Source of the DNA: Streptomyces sp. F63
GTDB lineage: Bacteria > Actinomycetota > Actinomycetes > Streptomycetales > Streptomycetaceae
Assembly: GCF_018070345.1 (NCBI RefSeq)
Contig: NZ_JAGPXX010000009.1
Span: forward strand, 1-64,000
DNA: 64,000 nucleotides
Direction of reading: 5' to 3'
Made by a program: the position numbers and the translations under genes. Below, piece after piece: positions 50,499 to 58,612 of this stretch. Position 1 is the first letter of the stretch. Each line of letters starts with the position of its first letter. Below the pieces are notes generated by a model. That model was not told where the DNA came from. It made no database searches and was given only the letters and a program-made list of their open reading frames with translations.

Positions 50499-50523
50499 GA
50501 CTGCCTGCCGCGGCAGGTCAGTC
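50499..50523 (-). terminator. Hairpin at the DUF397 stop codon
   Basis: GACTG and CTGCC pair with GGCAG and CAGTC around a 2-base centre, with a small internal bulge. It spans the stop codon of the DUF397 gene and may act as its terminator. Confidence 0.35.
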
Positions 50524-50757
50524 CCTGATCAGGTGATCGAACTCCCCGTCCTTGATGCCCAGCAGCATCGCCTCGACCTCGGCGGGCGTGTAGATCAGTG
50601 CGGGCCCGTCGGGATGGCGCGAGTTGCGCACCGCGACGTCCCCTCCGGGCAGCTTGGCGAACTCCACACAAGCGCCCTGAGAATTGCTGTGCCGGCTCTT
50701 CTGCCACACCACCTCCCTCAGTTCCGTGGCGGCCATACCGTTGTACGTGTGATGCAC
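50518..50757 (-). CDS. DUF397 protein
   Basis: A 79-residue DUF397 protein. VVWQKSRHSNSQGACVEFAKLPGGDVAVRNSRHPDGPALIYTPAEVEAMLLGIKDGEFDHL is the complete domain, with the conserved W-x-K-S and V-A-V-R-x-S-x-x-P-D-G-P motifs. DUF397 proteins work with Xre/DUF5753 regulators, for example as antagonists. The GTG at 50755-50757 with GGGAGAG upstream is the likely start. Its promoter carries the same TGCACGTGCA element as the ATPase gene. Confidence 0.92.
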   Translation of the reverse strand: MHHTYNGMAATELREVVWQKSRHSNSQGACVEFAKLPGGDVAVRNSRHPDGPALIYTPAEVEAMLLGIKDGEFDHLIRD

Positions 50758-50820
50758 AGGACTCTCCCGAAATAGCCGGCGGTATCCCGCCGCATGTGTG
50801 GGGGGTTGTGGGCTGCCCGG

Positions 50821-50866
50821 ATCATAACCGCGTCCCCATGCACCTGCATGAGCCTTTGCACGTGCA
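50821..50866 (-). promoter_or_regulatory. DUF397-gene promoter with TGCACGTGCA-N8-TGCA element
   Basis: Reading the minus strand, TGCACGTGCA (50866-50857) is followed after 8 bp by TGCAGGTGCA (50848-50839), whose first six bases take the -35 position, and after 16 bp by a good -10, TATGAT (50826-50821). The start codon follows 63 bp later. Spacing matches the ATPase promoter base for base up to the -10. Confidence 0.65.
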
Positions 50867-51335
50867 CCACAGGTATCCGAGCCGCTCCGCACCGTTTCCG
50901 CGGAGTCCGCAATTCCCCCTTTTCCCTGGAGCGGTGCGCACCGCTCCGGCCCCCTCGCCTTTCCCGGGGGCGCACGTCAGCGCCGTAACCGCACGCCGTG
51001 ACATGCGTCACTCCACCCCCACGGGCCTCACCTCCCGGGGCGCGAGCAGAAGGCCGGGGCCTCAATCCAGGTCTCCCGGTCGATAGGGATGACGTGCGGA
51101 ACGTTCCACCGGTTGGTTCCCGGCAGGGAATTTCTGGCAGCTTTTCCGGAGCGGGATCACGGAAGCTTTTCCCCACAGCCACCGGCGCGGTTTTCGTCGC
51201 GCTGGGCAAGGGGCAATGGACCGGCGGTCACATCCTCCGCCGCACCGCCGGAAGAAGCGGAAGAGGTATCACCCGTGTGCGGCCGAATGCCGGTTTTCCG
51301 GGCTGCGGGGCGGGAGCGCGGGTAGGGATGACGGC
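50867..51335. other. Gap upstream of the DNA ligase gene
   Basis: About 470 bp without a credible ORF. It contains a perfect 20-bp palindrome at 50928-50947 (half-site GGAGCGGTGC) and an AT-richer patch near 51130-51200. The ligase promoter should lie towards the right end; I see no clear -35/-10 pair. Confidence 0.4.
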
Positions 51336-52877
51336 ATGCTGCTGGCCGAACTCGCGGAGACGTCCAGGGATGTCGCCGCCACCGCCGCCCGCTCGGAGAA
51401 GACGCGTCTCCTCGCCCGGCTCTTCCGCGACGCCGAACCCGCCGAGGCCCCCCTGATCATCACCTATCTGGCGGGCCGGCTGCCCCAGCGGCGGATCGGA
51501 GTGGGCTGGAGCGTGCTCAGGGAGCCCCGCCCGCCCGCACCCGAGCCGCGGCTGTCCGTCCTGGAGGTCGACGCCGCGCTCGGCGCGATCGCGGCCGTCT
51601 CCGGCACCGGCGCCCTGGCGGAGCGGAAACGGCTGGTCGGTGCGCTGCTGGAAGCGGCGACCGAGGAGGAACAACGCTTCCTGCTCGGGCTGCTCTCCGG
51701 CGAGCCGCGGCAGGGCGCGCTGGACGCGCTCGCCGTGGAGGGGCTGGCCGCCGCCACCGGCGCGGAGCCCGCCGAGGTGCGCCGCGCCGTGATGCTGGGC
51801 GGCTCGCTGGGCGGCGTCGCCGAGGTGCTGCTGGAGCGGGGGCCGGCAGCGCTCGCCGGCTTCCGGCTGCGGGTCGGCCGCCCGGTGCTGCCGATGCTGG
51901 CGCACACCGCGAACACCGTGGACGAGGCCCTGGACACACTGGGTCCGTGCGCGGTCGAGGAGAAGCTCGACGGCATCCGGGTGCAGGTCCACCGGGACGG
52001 CGACACGGTACGGATCTGGACCCGCACACTGGACGAGATCACCGGCCGGCTGCCGGAAGTCGCCGATGCGGCCCGGGAGTTCGCGGCGGACCGCGCCGTG
52101 CTCGACGGGGAGGTGATCGCCCTGGGGGAGGACGGCCGGCCGCGGCCCTTCCAGGAGGTCTCCGGGCGGGTCGGTTCGCGCGTGGACGTCTCCGCCGCCC
52201 GGCGGTCGCTGCCGCTCTCCGCCGTCTTCTTCGACCTGCTGGCCGTGGACGACCGTGACCTGCTGGAACTCCCCGCCTCCGCGCGCCATGCGGAGCTGGC
52301 CCGGGTGGTGCCGGAGCCGCTGCGCGTACGGCGTCTGGTGGCGGCCGCCCCGGAGACCGAGGAGACGCGGCGGGCGGTGCGGGAGTTCGCCGCCGAGACC
52401 CTGGAGCGCGGGCACGAGGGAGTCGTGCTGAAGGCACTGGACGCCGTGTACCGCGCGGGGCGGCGCGGTGCCTCCTGGCTGAAGGTGAAGCCGGTGCACA
52501 CCCTCGATCTGGTGGTGCTCGCCGCGGAGTGGGGCCACGGACGGCGCAGCGGCAAGCTCTCCAATCTCCATCTCGGCGCACGGCGGCCGGACGGCTCGTT
52601 CGCCATGCTCGGCAAGACGTTCAAGGGGCTGACCGACCGGCTGCTCGCCTGGCAGACGGAGCGGCTGCTGGAGCTGGCCACCGCGCGGGAGCCATGGGGG
52701 GTGACCGTCCGGCCGGAGCTGGTCGTCGAGATCGCCTTCGACGGCGTGCAGCGCTCCTCCCGCTATCCGGAGGGCATCACCCTCCGCTTCGCGCGGGTGC
52801 TCCGTTACCGCGAGGACAAGCCCGCGTCCGAGGCGGACACGGTGGACGCCGTACGGGCGCTGTACCCGGCGGGCTGA
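51336..52877 (+). CDS. ATP-dependent DNA ligase
   Basis: A 513-residue LigB-like enzyme. An N-terminal helical DNA-binding domain fills residues 1-190. The adenylation motif I is EEKLDGIRVQVH, whose lysine takes the AMP. Motifs III and IV follow as SAVFFDLLAVDDRDLL and LERGHEGVVLKALDAVYRAGRRGASWLKVKPVHTLDLVVLAAEWGHGRR. The OB-fold ends with PELVVEIAFDGVQRSSRYPEGITLRFARVLRYREDKPASEADT. Such ligases supplement the essential NAD-dependent LigA, probably in repair. The ATG is preceded by GGTAGGGA. Confidence 0.95.
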   Translation: MLLAELAETSRDVAATAARSEKTRLLARLFRDAEPAEAPLIITYLAGRLPQRRIGVGWSVLREPRPPAPEPRLSVLEVDAALGAIAAVSGTGALAERKRLVGALLEAATEEEQRFLLGLLSGEPRQGALDALAVEGLAAATGAEPAEVRRAVMLGGSLGGVAEVLLERGPAALAGFRLRVGRPVLPMLAHTANTVDEALDTLGPCAVEEKLDGIRVQVHRDGDTVRIWTRTLDEITGRLPEVADAAREFAADRAVLDGEVIALGEDGRPRPFQEVSGRVGSRVDVSAARRSLPLSAVFFDLLAVDDRDLLELPASARHAELARVVPEPLRVRRLVAAAPETEETRRAVREFAAETLERGHEGVVLKALDAVYRAGRRGASWLKVKPVHTLDLVVLAAEWGHGRRSGKLSNLHLGARRPDGSFAMLGKTFKGLTDRLLAWQTERLLELATAREPWGVTVRPELVVEIAFDGVQRSSRYPEGITLRFARVLRYREDKPASEADTVDAVRALYPAG

Positions 52878-52999
52878 GGAACCGGCCGGGCGGGGCTCCG
52901 GCGACAGGACCCGAGTGACGCGCACATGCCGGGGCAGAAGGACCGTACACACCGCGGTTCGAACCGAAGTCACTACGGAGTCGGTACGGAGAGGCAGTC

Positions 53000-53263
53000 A
53001 TGGAGATCTCGGGCATCATCAGTGCGATCATCATCGGCATCGTCATCGGGGTGCTGGGCCGGCTGGTCCTGCCCGGCCGGCAGCGGATCGGTGTGCTGTG
53101 GACGATCCTCGTCGGTATCGTCGCCGCGCTGATCGGTACGGCTCTCGCGGGGGCTCTGGGCGTCTCCGACACCAGCGGCCCCGACTGGATCGAGTGGCTG
53201 ATCCAGATCGCACTGGCCGCCGTCGGCATCGCCGCGCTCGACCGCGCCAAGGCGCGGGCCTGA
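53000..53263 (+). CDS. GlsB/YeaQ/YmgE-type small membrane protein
   Basis: An 87-residue protein with three membrane helices (IISAIIIGIVIGVLGRLVLPG, LWTILVGIVAALIGTALAGALG, LIQIALAAVGIAALD). The G-R-L-V-L-P-G turn after helix 1 is the family mark. These proteins are often stress-induced and of unknown mechanism. GGAGA-like sequence lies before the ATG. It follows the ligase by 122 bp on the same strand. Confidence 0.88.
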   Translation: MEISGIISAIIIGIVIGVLGRLVLPGRQRIGVLWTILVGIVAALIGTALAGALGVSDTSGPDWIEWLIQIALAAVGIAALDRAKARA

Positions 53264-53349
53264 CGGCGCGGACACCCGTCCGCCCGGGCACGGGACGCCG
53301 GCGGCCGCTTCCGCCCCCCGCGGCCGGCGGAGGGCGGGTCAGGGGATGT

Positions 53350-54333
53350 TCACGGATGTTCAGGGGGTCCGGACCGCCCGGTGAGCAGCGGCCCGGGCCT
53401 CCCTGCTCCCGTGCCCGCCGCCGCCGGCCGGAGACCCGGATCCGTGGCGGCGGGGAGTGAGCCGACGGAACGCGCGCCGGGGCACCGCGCCGGGGCGGTT
53501 TCCCGTACGAGCGCCTGCGCGCGCCGGGCCAGGGAGCGCCGGTCGTCCACACCGGGCACCGGCAGCAGGGGCGGATGGACACGGATCCGGACGGTGAGCG
53601 CACCGGCGGTCAGCACCCGGTGCAGCGAGCCGGCGAAACCGTCCTCGCCGACGAACGCCGCCACGGTGCTCGGGACGCCCGCCTGCTCGTAGCCGATGGT
53701 GACGGGACGCACCGGCGCCCCGGCGTCGAGCGCCGCCTGGAACGCGGCGGGCCGGAACCGGCCGCCGGGAGCCGAGCAGTGCGTGATCCCCTCGGGGAAG
53801 ACGGCCACCGACCGTCCGGCACGCAGCAGCCCGGCCAGGGCCTCCACGGTGCCGGGGAGTTCGCGCAGGCTTCCCCGGTCGATGAAGTGCGTACCGGCGC
53901 GCCGGACCATCGGTCCGACGACCGGCCACTCCCCGACCTCGCGTTTGGCGAGCAGGGTCACCGGTTCGACGGCCGGCAGGGCGACGGCGTCGAGCCAGGA
54001 GATGTGGTTGGCGACGACCAGGGTGCCGGGCGCGGCGGCGGGGCCGCCCGGCTCCCCCCGCGCGGCCTGTGCGCGCGGGGCGCGCGGGGCGCTCAGGACG
54101 GCGCCGTCCGGGGTCTCCAGCCGTACGCCGAGCGCGTCGAGCAGCGCCCGGGCCCGGAGGCGCAGCGTCTCCGGCCGGGCGATGCCGTCGCCGTCGCGCA
54201 GCGCTCCGGCGAGTTCCCGGGCGAAGCCGGCGGTGCGGCGCAGGGCACGCGCCGGGCGCACCGGCGGGACGGCGTGCGCGACGCAGCGGGCCGGGGCGCA
54301 GGACGAGCCGGGGGCCCAGGGGTTCGGGTTCAC
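53350..54333 (-). CDS. 1-acylglycerol-3-phosphate acyltransferase-like (PlsC/OlsA-type)
   Basis: A 327-residue acyltransferase. NHISWLDAVALPAVEPVTLLAKREVGEWPVVGPMVRRAGTHFIDRGS carries the H-x-x-x-x-D catalytic motif; VAVFPEGITHCSAPGGRFRPAAFQAALDAGAPVRPVTIGY carries the phosphate-binding EGT-type motif. The C-terminal 50 residues are a low-complexity tail. The GTG start overlaps the stop of the N-acyltransferase gene upstream (GTGA). The pair matches OlsB-OlsA, which make ornithine lipids, so the acceptor may be lyso-ornithine lipid rather than lysophosphatidate. Confidence 0.88.
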   Translation of the reverse strand: MNPNPWAPGSSCAPARCVAHAVPPVRPARALRRTAGFARELAGALRDGDGIARPETLRLRARALLDALGVRLETPDGAVLSAPRAPRAQAARGEPGGPAAAPGTLVVANHISWLDAVALPAVEPVTLLAKREVGEWPVVGPMVRRAGTHFIDRGSLRELPGTVEALAGLLRAGRSVAVFPEGITHCSAPGGRFRPAAFQAALDAGAPVRPVTIGYEQAGVPSTVAAFVGEDGFAGSLHRVLTAGALTVRIRVHPPLLPVPGVDDRRSLARRAQALVRETAPARCPGARSVGSLPAATDPGLRPAAAGTGAGRPGPLLTGRSGPPEHP

Positions 54334-55082
54334 CGGAGGTCGCCCAGGAAGAAGCGCCGATAGCGGTCGTTCATGCGTTCGGTGTCGAGCAGGACGAAGA
54401 AGTCGGCGTCGCCGAACACCCGGTCGTGCTGCGGCGGTCCGCACATCCAGGCGCCGGCCCGCAGATAGCCGCGGAGCAGCGGTGGCAGGGCGAGCGGGTC
54501 CGGCCGGGCGTCCACCGGGCGGGGCGGGGTCCACGGGTCGAGCGGCTGGACGCGCAGTTCGGGCGGGGCGGCGTGCCGGGTGGTGCCCAGCAGCCAGGCG
54601 TTCGCCGCCGCCTGCCCGCCGTCGCCCAGCGGCACCGAGGCGCAGCCGGCGAGATAGCGGTGCCCGGAGAGCAGGACGTAGCGGGCGAGCCCGGACCACA
54701 TGAGGTTGATGACCCCGCCCGTGCGGTGCGCGGGGTGCACGCAGGCCCGGCCGGCCTCGACCATGGAGGCGCGCACCTCGGCGGGCAGCGTGCGCAGGTC
54801 GAACTCGGTTTCGGAATACAGGTGCTCGCTGCGGCCGGGGGGCAGCAGCCGGTAGGTGCCGACGGCTTCGCCGGTCGCCGTGTCGGTGACGACGAGGTGG
54901 TCCATCACGTCGTCGAACGCGTCGGTGTCCCGCCCGTCCGCCGTCGGGCGCAGCCGGGCGCCGCGCTCCTCCGCGAAGACCTGGTGGCGCAGTCGCTGCG
55001 CGGCGTGGATCAGCTCATCGGTGTCGGCTATCGCCATGGTGTACGAGGACGTGCCCGCCGAAGCGGTCGGTGTCGAGAGCAT
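54330..55082 (-). CDS. OlsB-like N-acyltransferase (GNAT/hemolysin fold)
   Basis: A 250-residue protein of the family that transfers 3-hydroxyacyl chains from ACP to ornithine. LIHAAQRLRHQVFAEERGARL, DAFDDVMDHLVVTDTATGEAVGTYRLLPPG, YSETEFDLRTLPAEVRASMVEAGRACVHPAHRTGGVINLMWSGLARYVLLSGHRYLAGCASVPL and YLRAGAWMCGPPQHDRVFGDADFFVLLDTERMNDRYRRFFLG match the family core. It is coupled to a PlsC-like acyltransferase, giving a complete two-step ornithine-lipid route on paper. N-acyl amino acid chain specificity is not readable. Confidence 0.85.
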   Translation of the reverse strand: MLSTPTASAGTSSYTMAIADTDELIHAAQRLRHQVFAEERGARLRPTADGRDTDAFDDVMDHLVVTDTATGEAVGTYRLLPPGRSEHLYSETEFDLRTLPAEVRASMVEAGRACVHPAHRTGGVINLMWSGLARYVLLSGHRYLAGCASVPLGDGGQAAANAWLLGTTRHAAPPELRVQPLDPWTPPRPVDARPDPLALPPLLRGYLRAGAWMCGPPQHDRVFGDADFFVLLDTERMNDRYRRFFLGDLR

Positions 55083-55189
55083 GCCATGACTGTCCCGGGC
55101 ACCGCCCAATACCCGGTGTCCATCCGGTGAGGGAGGCACAGCGGGGGGATGACGGCGGCGCGCCGCGGGCCGGCGGGGTGCGGGACGGA

Positions 55190-56131
55190 TCAGACGCCGG
55201 CGGTACCCGCGGCGCCGGCGGCACCCGCGGCACCCGCGGCGCCGGCCGGACCGGCCGGACCGGGAGCGGTACTGCCGCGCGGCACGTAGCGGGCGGTGGG
55301 CAGGGAGCGCTCCGCCACCGGTCCCCCGTCGACCAGTTCGAGCACGGACCGGGCGACCAGGACGCCGTACTGGTGTACGTCCAGGCTCATGGTGGTGAGC
55401 GGCGGGGTGGCCAGCCGGCACAGGGTGGAGTCGTCCCAGGCGATGAGGGAGAGCCGCTCCGGCACGGCGAAGCCGAGCTCCTTCGCGGCCGCCAGACCGG
55501 CCACCGCCATCACGTCGTTGTCGTAGAGGATCGCGGTGGGCGGCTCGGGCGCGCCCAGCAGCCGGGCGGTCAGCCGCTCGCCCGACTCGGCCGAGTAGTC
55601 GCCCTCGACGATCACCGGGGGCGCCAGGCCCGCCGCGCGGCAGCCCTCCTCCAGGGCGGCGGTCCGGGCCCGGGTGTGCAGCAGCTCCGCCGGACCGCTC
55701 ACCCGCGCGATGCGCCGGTGACCCAGGTCCAGCAGCCGCGCCAGCGCCTCGCGCACGGCCCCGGCGTCGTCGGTGCGGACGGCGGGGGCGGACGGGTCCT
55801 GCTCCCAGGTGCCGACGAGCACGGCGGGCAGGCCGAGTTCCCGCAGGCGGGCGGGCCGCCGGTCGCCCGCGGTGAGGTTGACGACGGCGACGGCCTCGAC
55901 CAGGCGCCGCTCGGCCCAGCGCCCGTAGGCGGCGAGTTCGGCGTCCTGCGCGGGCACAACGTGGAGGAGCAGGGACATGCCGCGTTCCGCCAGGGTCTCC
56001 TCGATACCGGCGATGAACTCCATGAAGAAGGGTTCGACGCCGAGCAGCCGGGCGGGGCGGGCGAGCACGAGTCCGACCGCTCCCGTCCCGGCCGGCTCAC
56101 GTCCCGCCGGCTCGCGCTGTGCTCCGGCCAC
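55190..56131 (-). CDS. LacI/GalR-like effector-binding protein lacking the HTH
   Basis: A 313-residue protein with the periplasmic-binding-like core of LacI regulators: VGLVLARPARLLGVEPFFMEFIAGIEETLAERG, LGHRRIARVSGPAELLHTRARTAALEEGC, AILYDNDVMAVAGLAAAKELGFAVPERLSLIAWDDSTLCRLATPPLTTMSLD. The usual 60-residue DNA-binding domain is absent: the GTG start follows the beta-mannosidase TGA directly and in the same frame, so no longer start exists. The C-terminus is a G-P-A and G-A-A repeat. Either a truncated regulator or a ligand-binding protein without DNA binding. Confidence 0.8.
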   Translation of the reverse strand: MAGAQREPAGREPAGTGAVGLVLARPARLLGVEPFFMEFIAGIEETLAERGMSLLLHVVPAQDAELAAYGRWAERRLVEAVAVVNLTAGDRRPARLRELGLPAVLVGTWEQDPSAPAVRTDDAGAVREALARLLDLGHRRIARVSGPAELLHTRARTAALEEGCRAAGLAPPVIVEGDYSAESGERLTARLLGAPEPPTAILYDNDVMAVAGLAAAKELGFAVPERLSLIAWDDSTLCRLATPPLTTMSLDVHQYGVLVARSVLELVDGGPVAERSLPTARYVPRGSTAPGPAGPAGAAGAAGAAGAAGTAGV

Positions 56132-58612
56132 TCAGGAAGACACCGCCGGGGCGTGGAGCGCGTTGGCACTGCGCAGCACCAGCGGCCCGGTCAGCCGCTC
56201 CGGATCCAGCCGGGCGGCGGTGCGGACGGTGAAGGAACGGGTCTCACCCGCGGGGATCGGGACCAGCATGTCGTCGACCTCGGCGTCGGGAGCGAGCCGG
56301 TCGGCCAGCACGGCCACGTCGCGCGCGAAGGAGGCCGCGGTGACGTCGATCCGGTAGCCGCCGGGAACGGCGACGGCCTCAGCGGTCAGCGGCGCCGGGT
56401 CGTAGGCCAGTTCGACGTCCTCCCGGAAGAGGTGGACGGCACGCGCGTCGTCGCACGTCAGCACGAGCACCTCCTGGGCGGGATCTGCGGGCGTGAGCAG
56501 GGACTCGGCGAGGGTGTACGGGGCTGCCGACCGGGGCTTCACGTCCAGTTCGATACTAGCGGCGTCCAGGACGGTCCCGTCGAACGCCTGCCGCTCCGCC
56601 CGCACCGTGCCCGCCCAGGCGCCGTCCGTGTCGTTCACCGCGACGAGCACGGTCGCCCCGTCGCGCGGCTGGAGGGTGAGCAACCGGGGCGCGTAGGCGT
56701 GCTTCAGCGCGTACCAGAGCGGCTTGGGGCGCCCGTCGCCGTCGACGGCGGCCCAGGAGGTGACCGGCCAGCAGTCGTTGAGCTGCCAGACGACACTGCC
56801 GGCGGTGCGCGGCCACCAGGAGCGGAAGTGCTCGACGCCGAAGGCGACGGCGCGGGCCTGGTTGAGCTGGGTCGTCCAGTGCCAGTCCGCGAAGTCCGCG
56901 GGCGCGGGGAGGTGCGGGGCGTAGCCGCGGTCGAGCTTGCCGTTGCCGTCCTCGGCCTTCTGGTGCAGCAGGAAGGACGGGGAGGTGGGCGTCAGGGGTT
57001 CGTCGTGCACCCAGCCGGTCAGGGTGGCCCAGGCCGGCGGTCCCTGGAAGCCGAACTCGGAGCAGAAGCGCGGGATGTGGTCGCGGTAGGCGGTGTAGTC
57101 GCGTTCGTTCCACACCCGCCACTCGTGCCGGGTGCCGTGGTTCTCGTCGTTGGGGTGGAGCTCGTCGAGCGGGCTGCCGGGGTTGTACGGGCTGTTGGCC
57201 GCGTAGAAGCGGGTCGGGTCGAGCTCGGCGACGACCGACGGCAGCAGTTCGGTGTAGTAGCGCAGACCCCAGCTGCGGCCCCGGAGCTGCTCGGGCCAGC
57301 CCCAGTCGCGGTAGCCCCACATGTTCTCGTTGGCGCCGTTCCAGAGGGCGAGCGAGGGGTGCGAGGAGAGCCGGGCGACGTTCTCGCGGGCCTCGGCCCC
57401 GACCTCGCTCCACAGTGGCTCCTCCTCGGGGTAGGAGGCGCAGGCGAAGGGGAAGTCCTGCCAGACGAGGACGCCGCGCTCGTCGCAGACGTCGTAGAAG
57501 TCCTCGGTCTCGTAGATGCCGCCGCCCCAGACCCGGAGCAGGTTCATATGGGCGCCGAGGGCCTGCTCGACGCGGCGGGTGACGCGTTCGCGGGTGACGC
57601 GGGTGAGGAAGTGGTCGTCCGGGATCCAGTTGGCGCCCTTGGCGAAGACGGCGGTGCCGTTGACGGTGATCGTGAACGGGGTGCCGGTCTCGTCGGGAGT
57701 GGTGTCGACGGTGATCGTGCGGAAGCCGACGCGGCGGGCGGCCGCGTCGAGGGGCGGTCCGCCGTCGCCCGCGCGGAGTCCGGCGCCCAGGTCGTACAGC
57801 GGCTGGTCGCCGTAGCCGGCGGGCCACCACAGGCGGACGCCGGGGACGTCGAGGGTGAGCACCGCGGAGGTCTCCCCGACCGGCACGGTGACGTCGCCCT
57901 CCCGGCCCGCGACGCCGGCGGTCAGCCGCAGCTCGCGGGGTGCGGCCGGGTCGGCGTGCTCGATGCCGGCGTGGAGTTCGACTCGGCCGGTGCCGTCCGG
58001 GCCGACGGTCACCAGCGGCCGCAGCCGGTCGATGCGGGCGGTGGTCCAGCGCTCCAGGCGGACGGGTTTCCAGATGCCGGCCGTCTGCAGGTCCGGTCCC
58101 CAGTCCCAGCCGAAGCTGCAGGCCATCTTGCGGATCATGTTGAAGGGGTGCGGATAGACGTGGGGGCGCCGGCCGAGCCGCCGCTCGGTCTCCTCGGCGT
58201 GTTCCAGGGCGGAGCGGAAGGTGACCACCAGCTCGTTGGCGCCCTCGCGGAGGGCTTCGCGGACGTCGAAGCGGTAGGAGCGGTGCATGTTGGCGGTGCG
58301 GCCCAGCACCCGGCCGTTCAGCTCGACCGTGGCGACGGTGTCCAGCCCGTCGAAGGCCAGGTCGACGCGCTCGCCGGGACGGGCCGGCTCCGCATCGAAG
58401 GTGGTGGTGTAGCGCCAGTCGGTGCGGTGCGCCCAGACGAGTTCCTCCTCGGCGCGGTCGAGGTAGGGGTCGGGGATCAGGCCCGCGGCCAGCAGATCGA
58501 GGTGGGCGCTGCCGGGCACCCGGGCGGGGACGCTCCGGCCCGCGATGTCCGCGGGGACCGGCCCGGCGGTCGCCGTCAACTGCCATCCCTCGTGCAGGGT
58601 CTGACGGATCAT
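56132..58612 (-). CDS. Glycoside hydrolase family 2 beta-mannosidase
   Basis: An 826-residue enzyme that removes terminal beta-D-mannose from manno-oligosaccharides. The N-terminal sugar-binding domain includes VWAHRTDWRYTTTFDAEPARPGERVDLAFDGLDTVATVELNGRVLGRTANMHRSYRFDV and the mannosidase-typical IRKMACSFGWDWGPDLQTAGIWKPV. In the TIM barrel, the acid/base glutamate is in WNGANENMWGY and the nucleophile in RFCSEFGFQGPPAW. There is no signal peptide, so it acts on imported sugars. GGAG lies nine bases before the ATG. It is co-transcribed with the LacI-like gene. Confidence 0.94.
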   Translation of the reverse strand: MIRQTLHEGWQLTATAGPVPADIAGRSVPARVPGSAHLDLLAAGLIPDPYLDRAEEELVWAHRTDWRYTTTFDAEPARPGERVDLAFDGLDTVATVELNGRVLGRTANMHRSYRFDVREALREGANELVVTFRSALEHAEETERRLGRRPHVYPHPFNMIRKMACSFGWDWGPDLQTAGIWKPVRLERWTTARIDRLRPLVTVGPDGTGRVELHAGIEHADPAAPRELRLTAGVAGREGDVTVPVGETSAVLTLDVPGVRLWWPAGYGDQPLYDLGAGLRAGDGGPPLDAAARRVGFRTITVDTTPDETGTPFTITVNGTAVFAKGANWIPDDHFLTRVTRERVTRRVEQALGAHMNLLRVWGGGIYETEDFYDVCDERGVLVWQDFPFACASYPEEEPLWSEVGAEARENVARLSSHPSLALWNGANENMWGYRDWGWPEQLRGRSWGLRYYTELLPSVVAELDPTRFYAANSPYNPGSPLDELHPNDENHGTRHEWRVWNERDYTAYRDHIPRFCSEFGFQGPPAWATLTGWVHDEPLTPTSPSFLLHQKAEDGNGKLDRGYAPHLPAPADFADWHWTTQLNQARAVAFGVEHFRSWWPRTAGSVVWQLNDCWPVTSWAAVDGDGRPKPLWYALKHAYAPRLLTLQPRDGATVLVAVNDTDGAWAGTVRAERQAFDGTVLDAASIELDVKPRSAAPYTLAESLLTPADPAQEVLVLTCDDARAVHLFREDVELAYDPAPLTAEAVAVPGGYRIDVTAASFARDVAVLADRLAPDAEVDDMLVPIPAGETRSFTVRTAARLDPERLTGPLVLRSANALHAPAVSS

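Noticed and set aside
56129..56200. A longer start for the LacI-like gene that would supply the missing HTH
   Set aside because: The mannosidase TGA is immediately upstream and in the same frame, so no longer protein can be read without readthrough.
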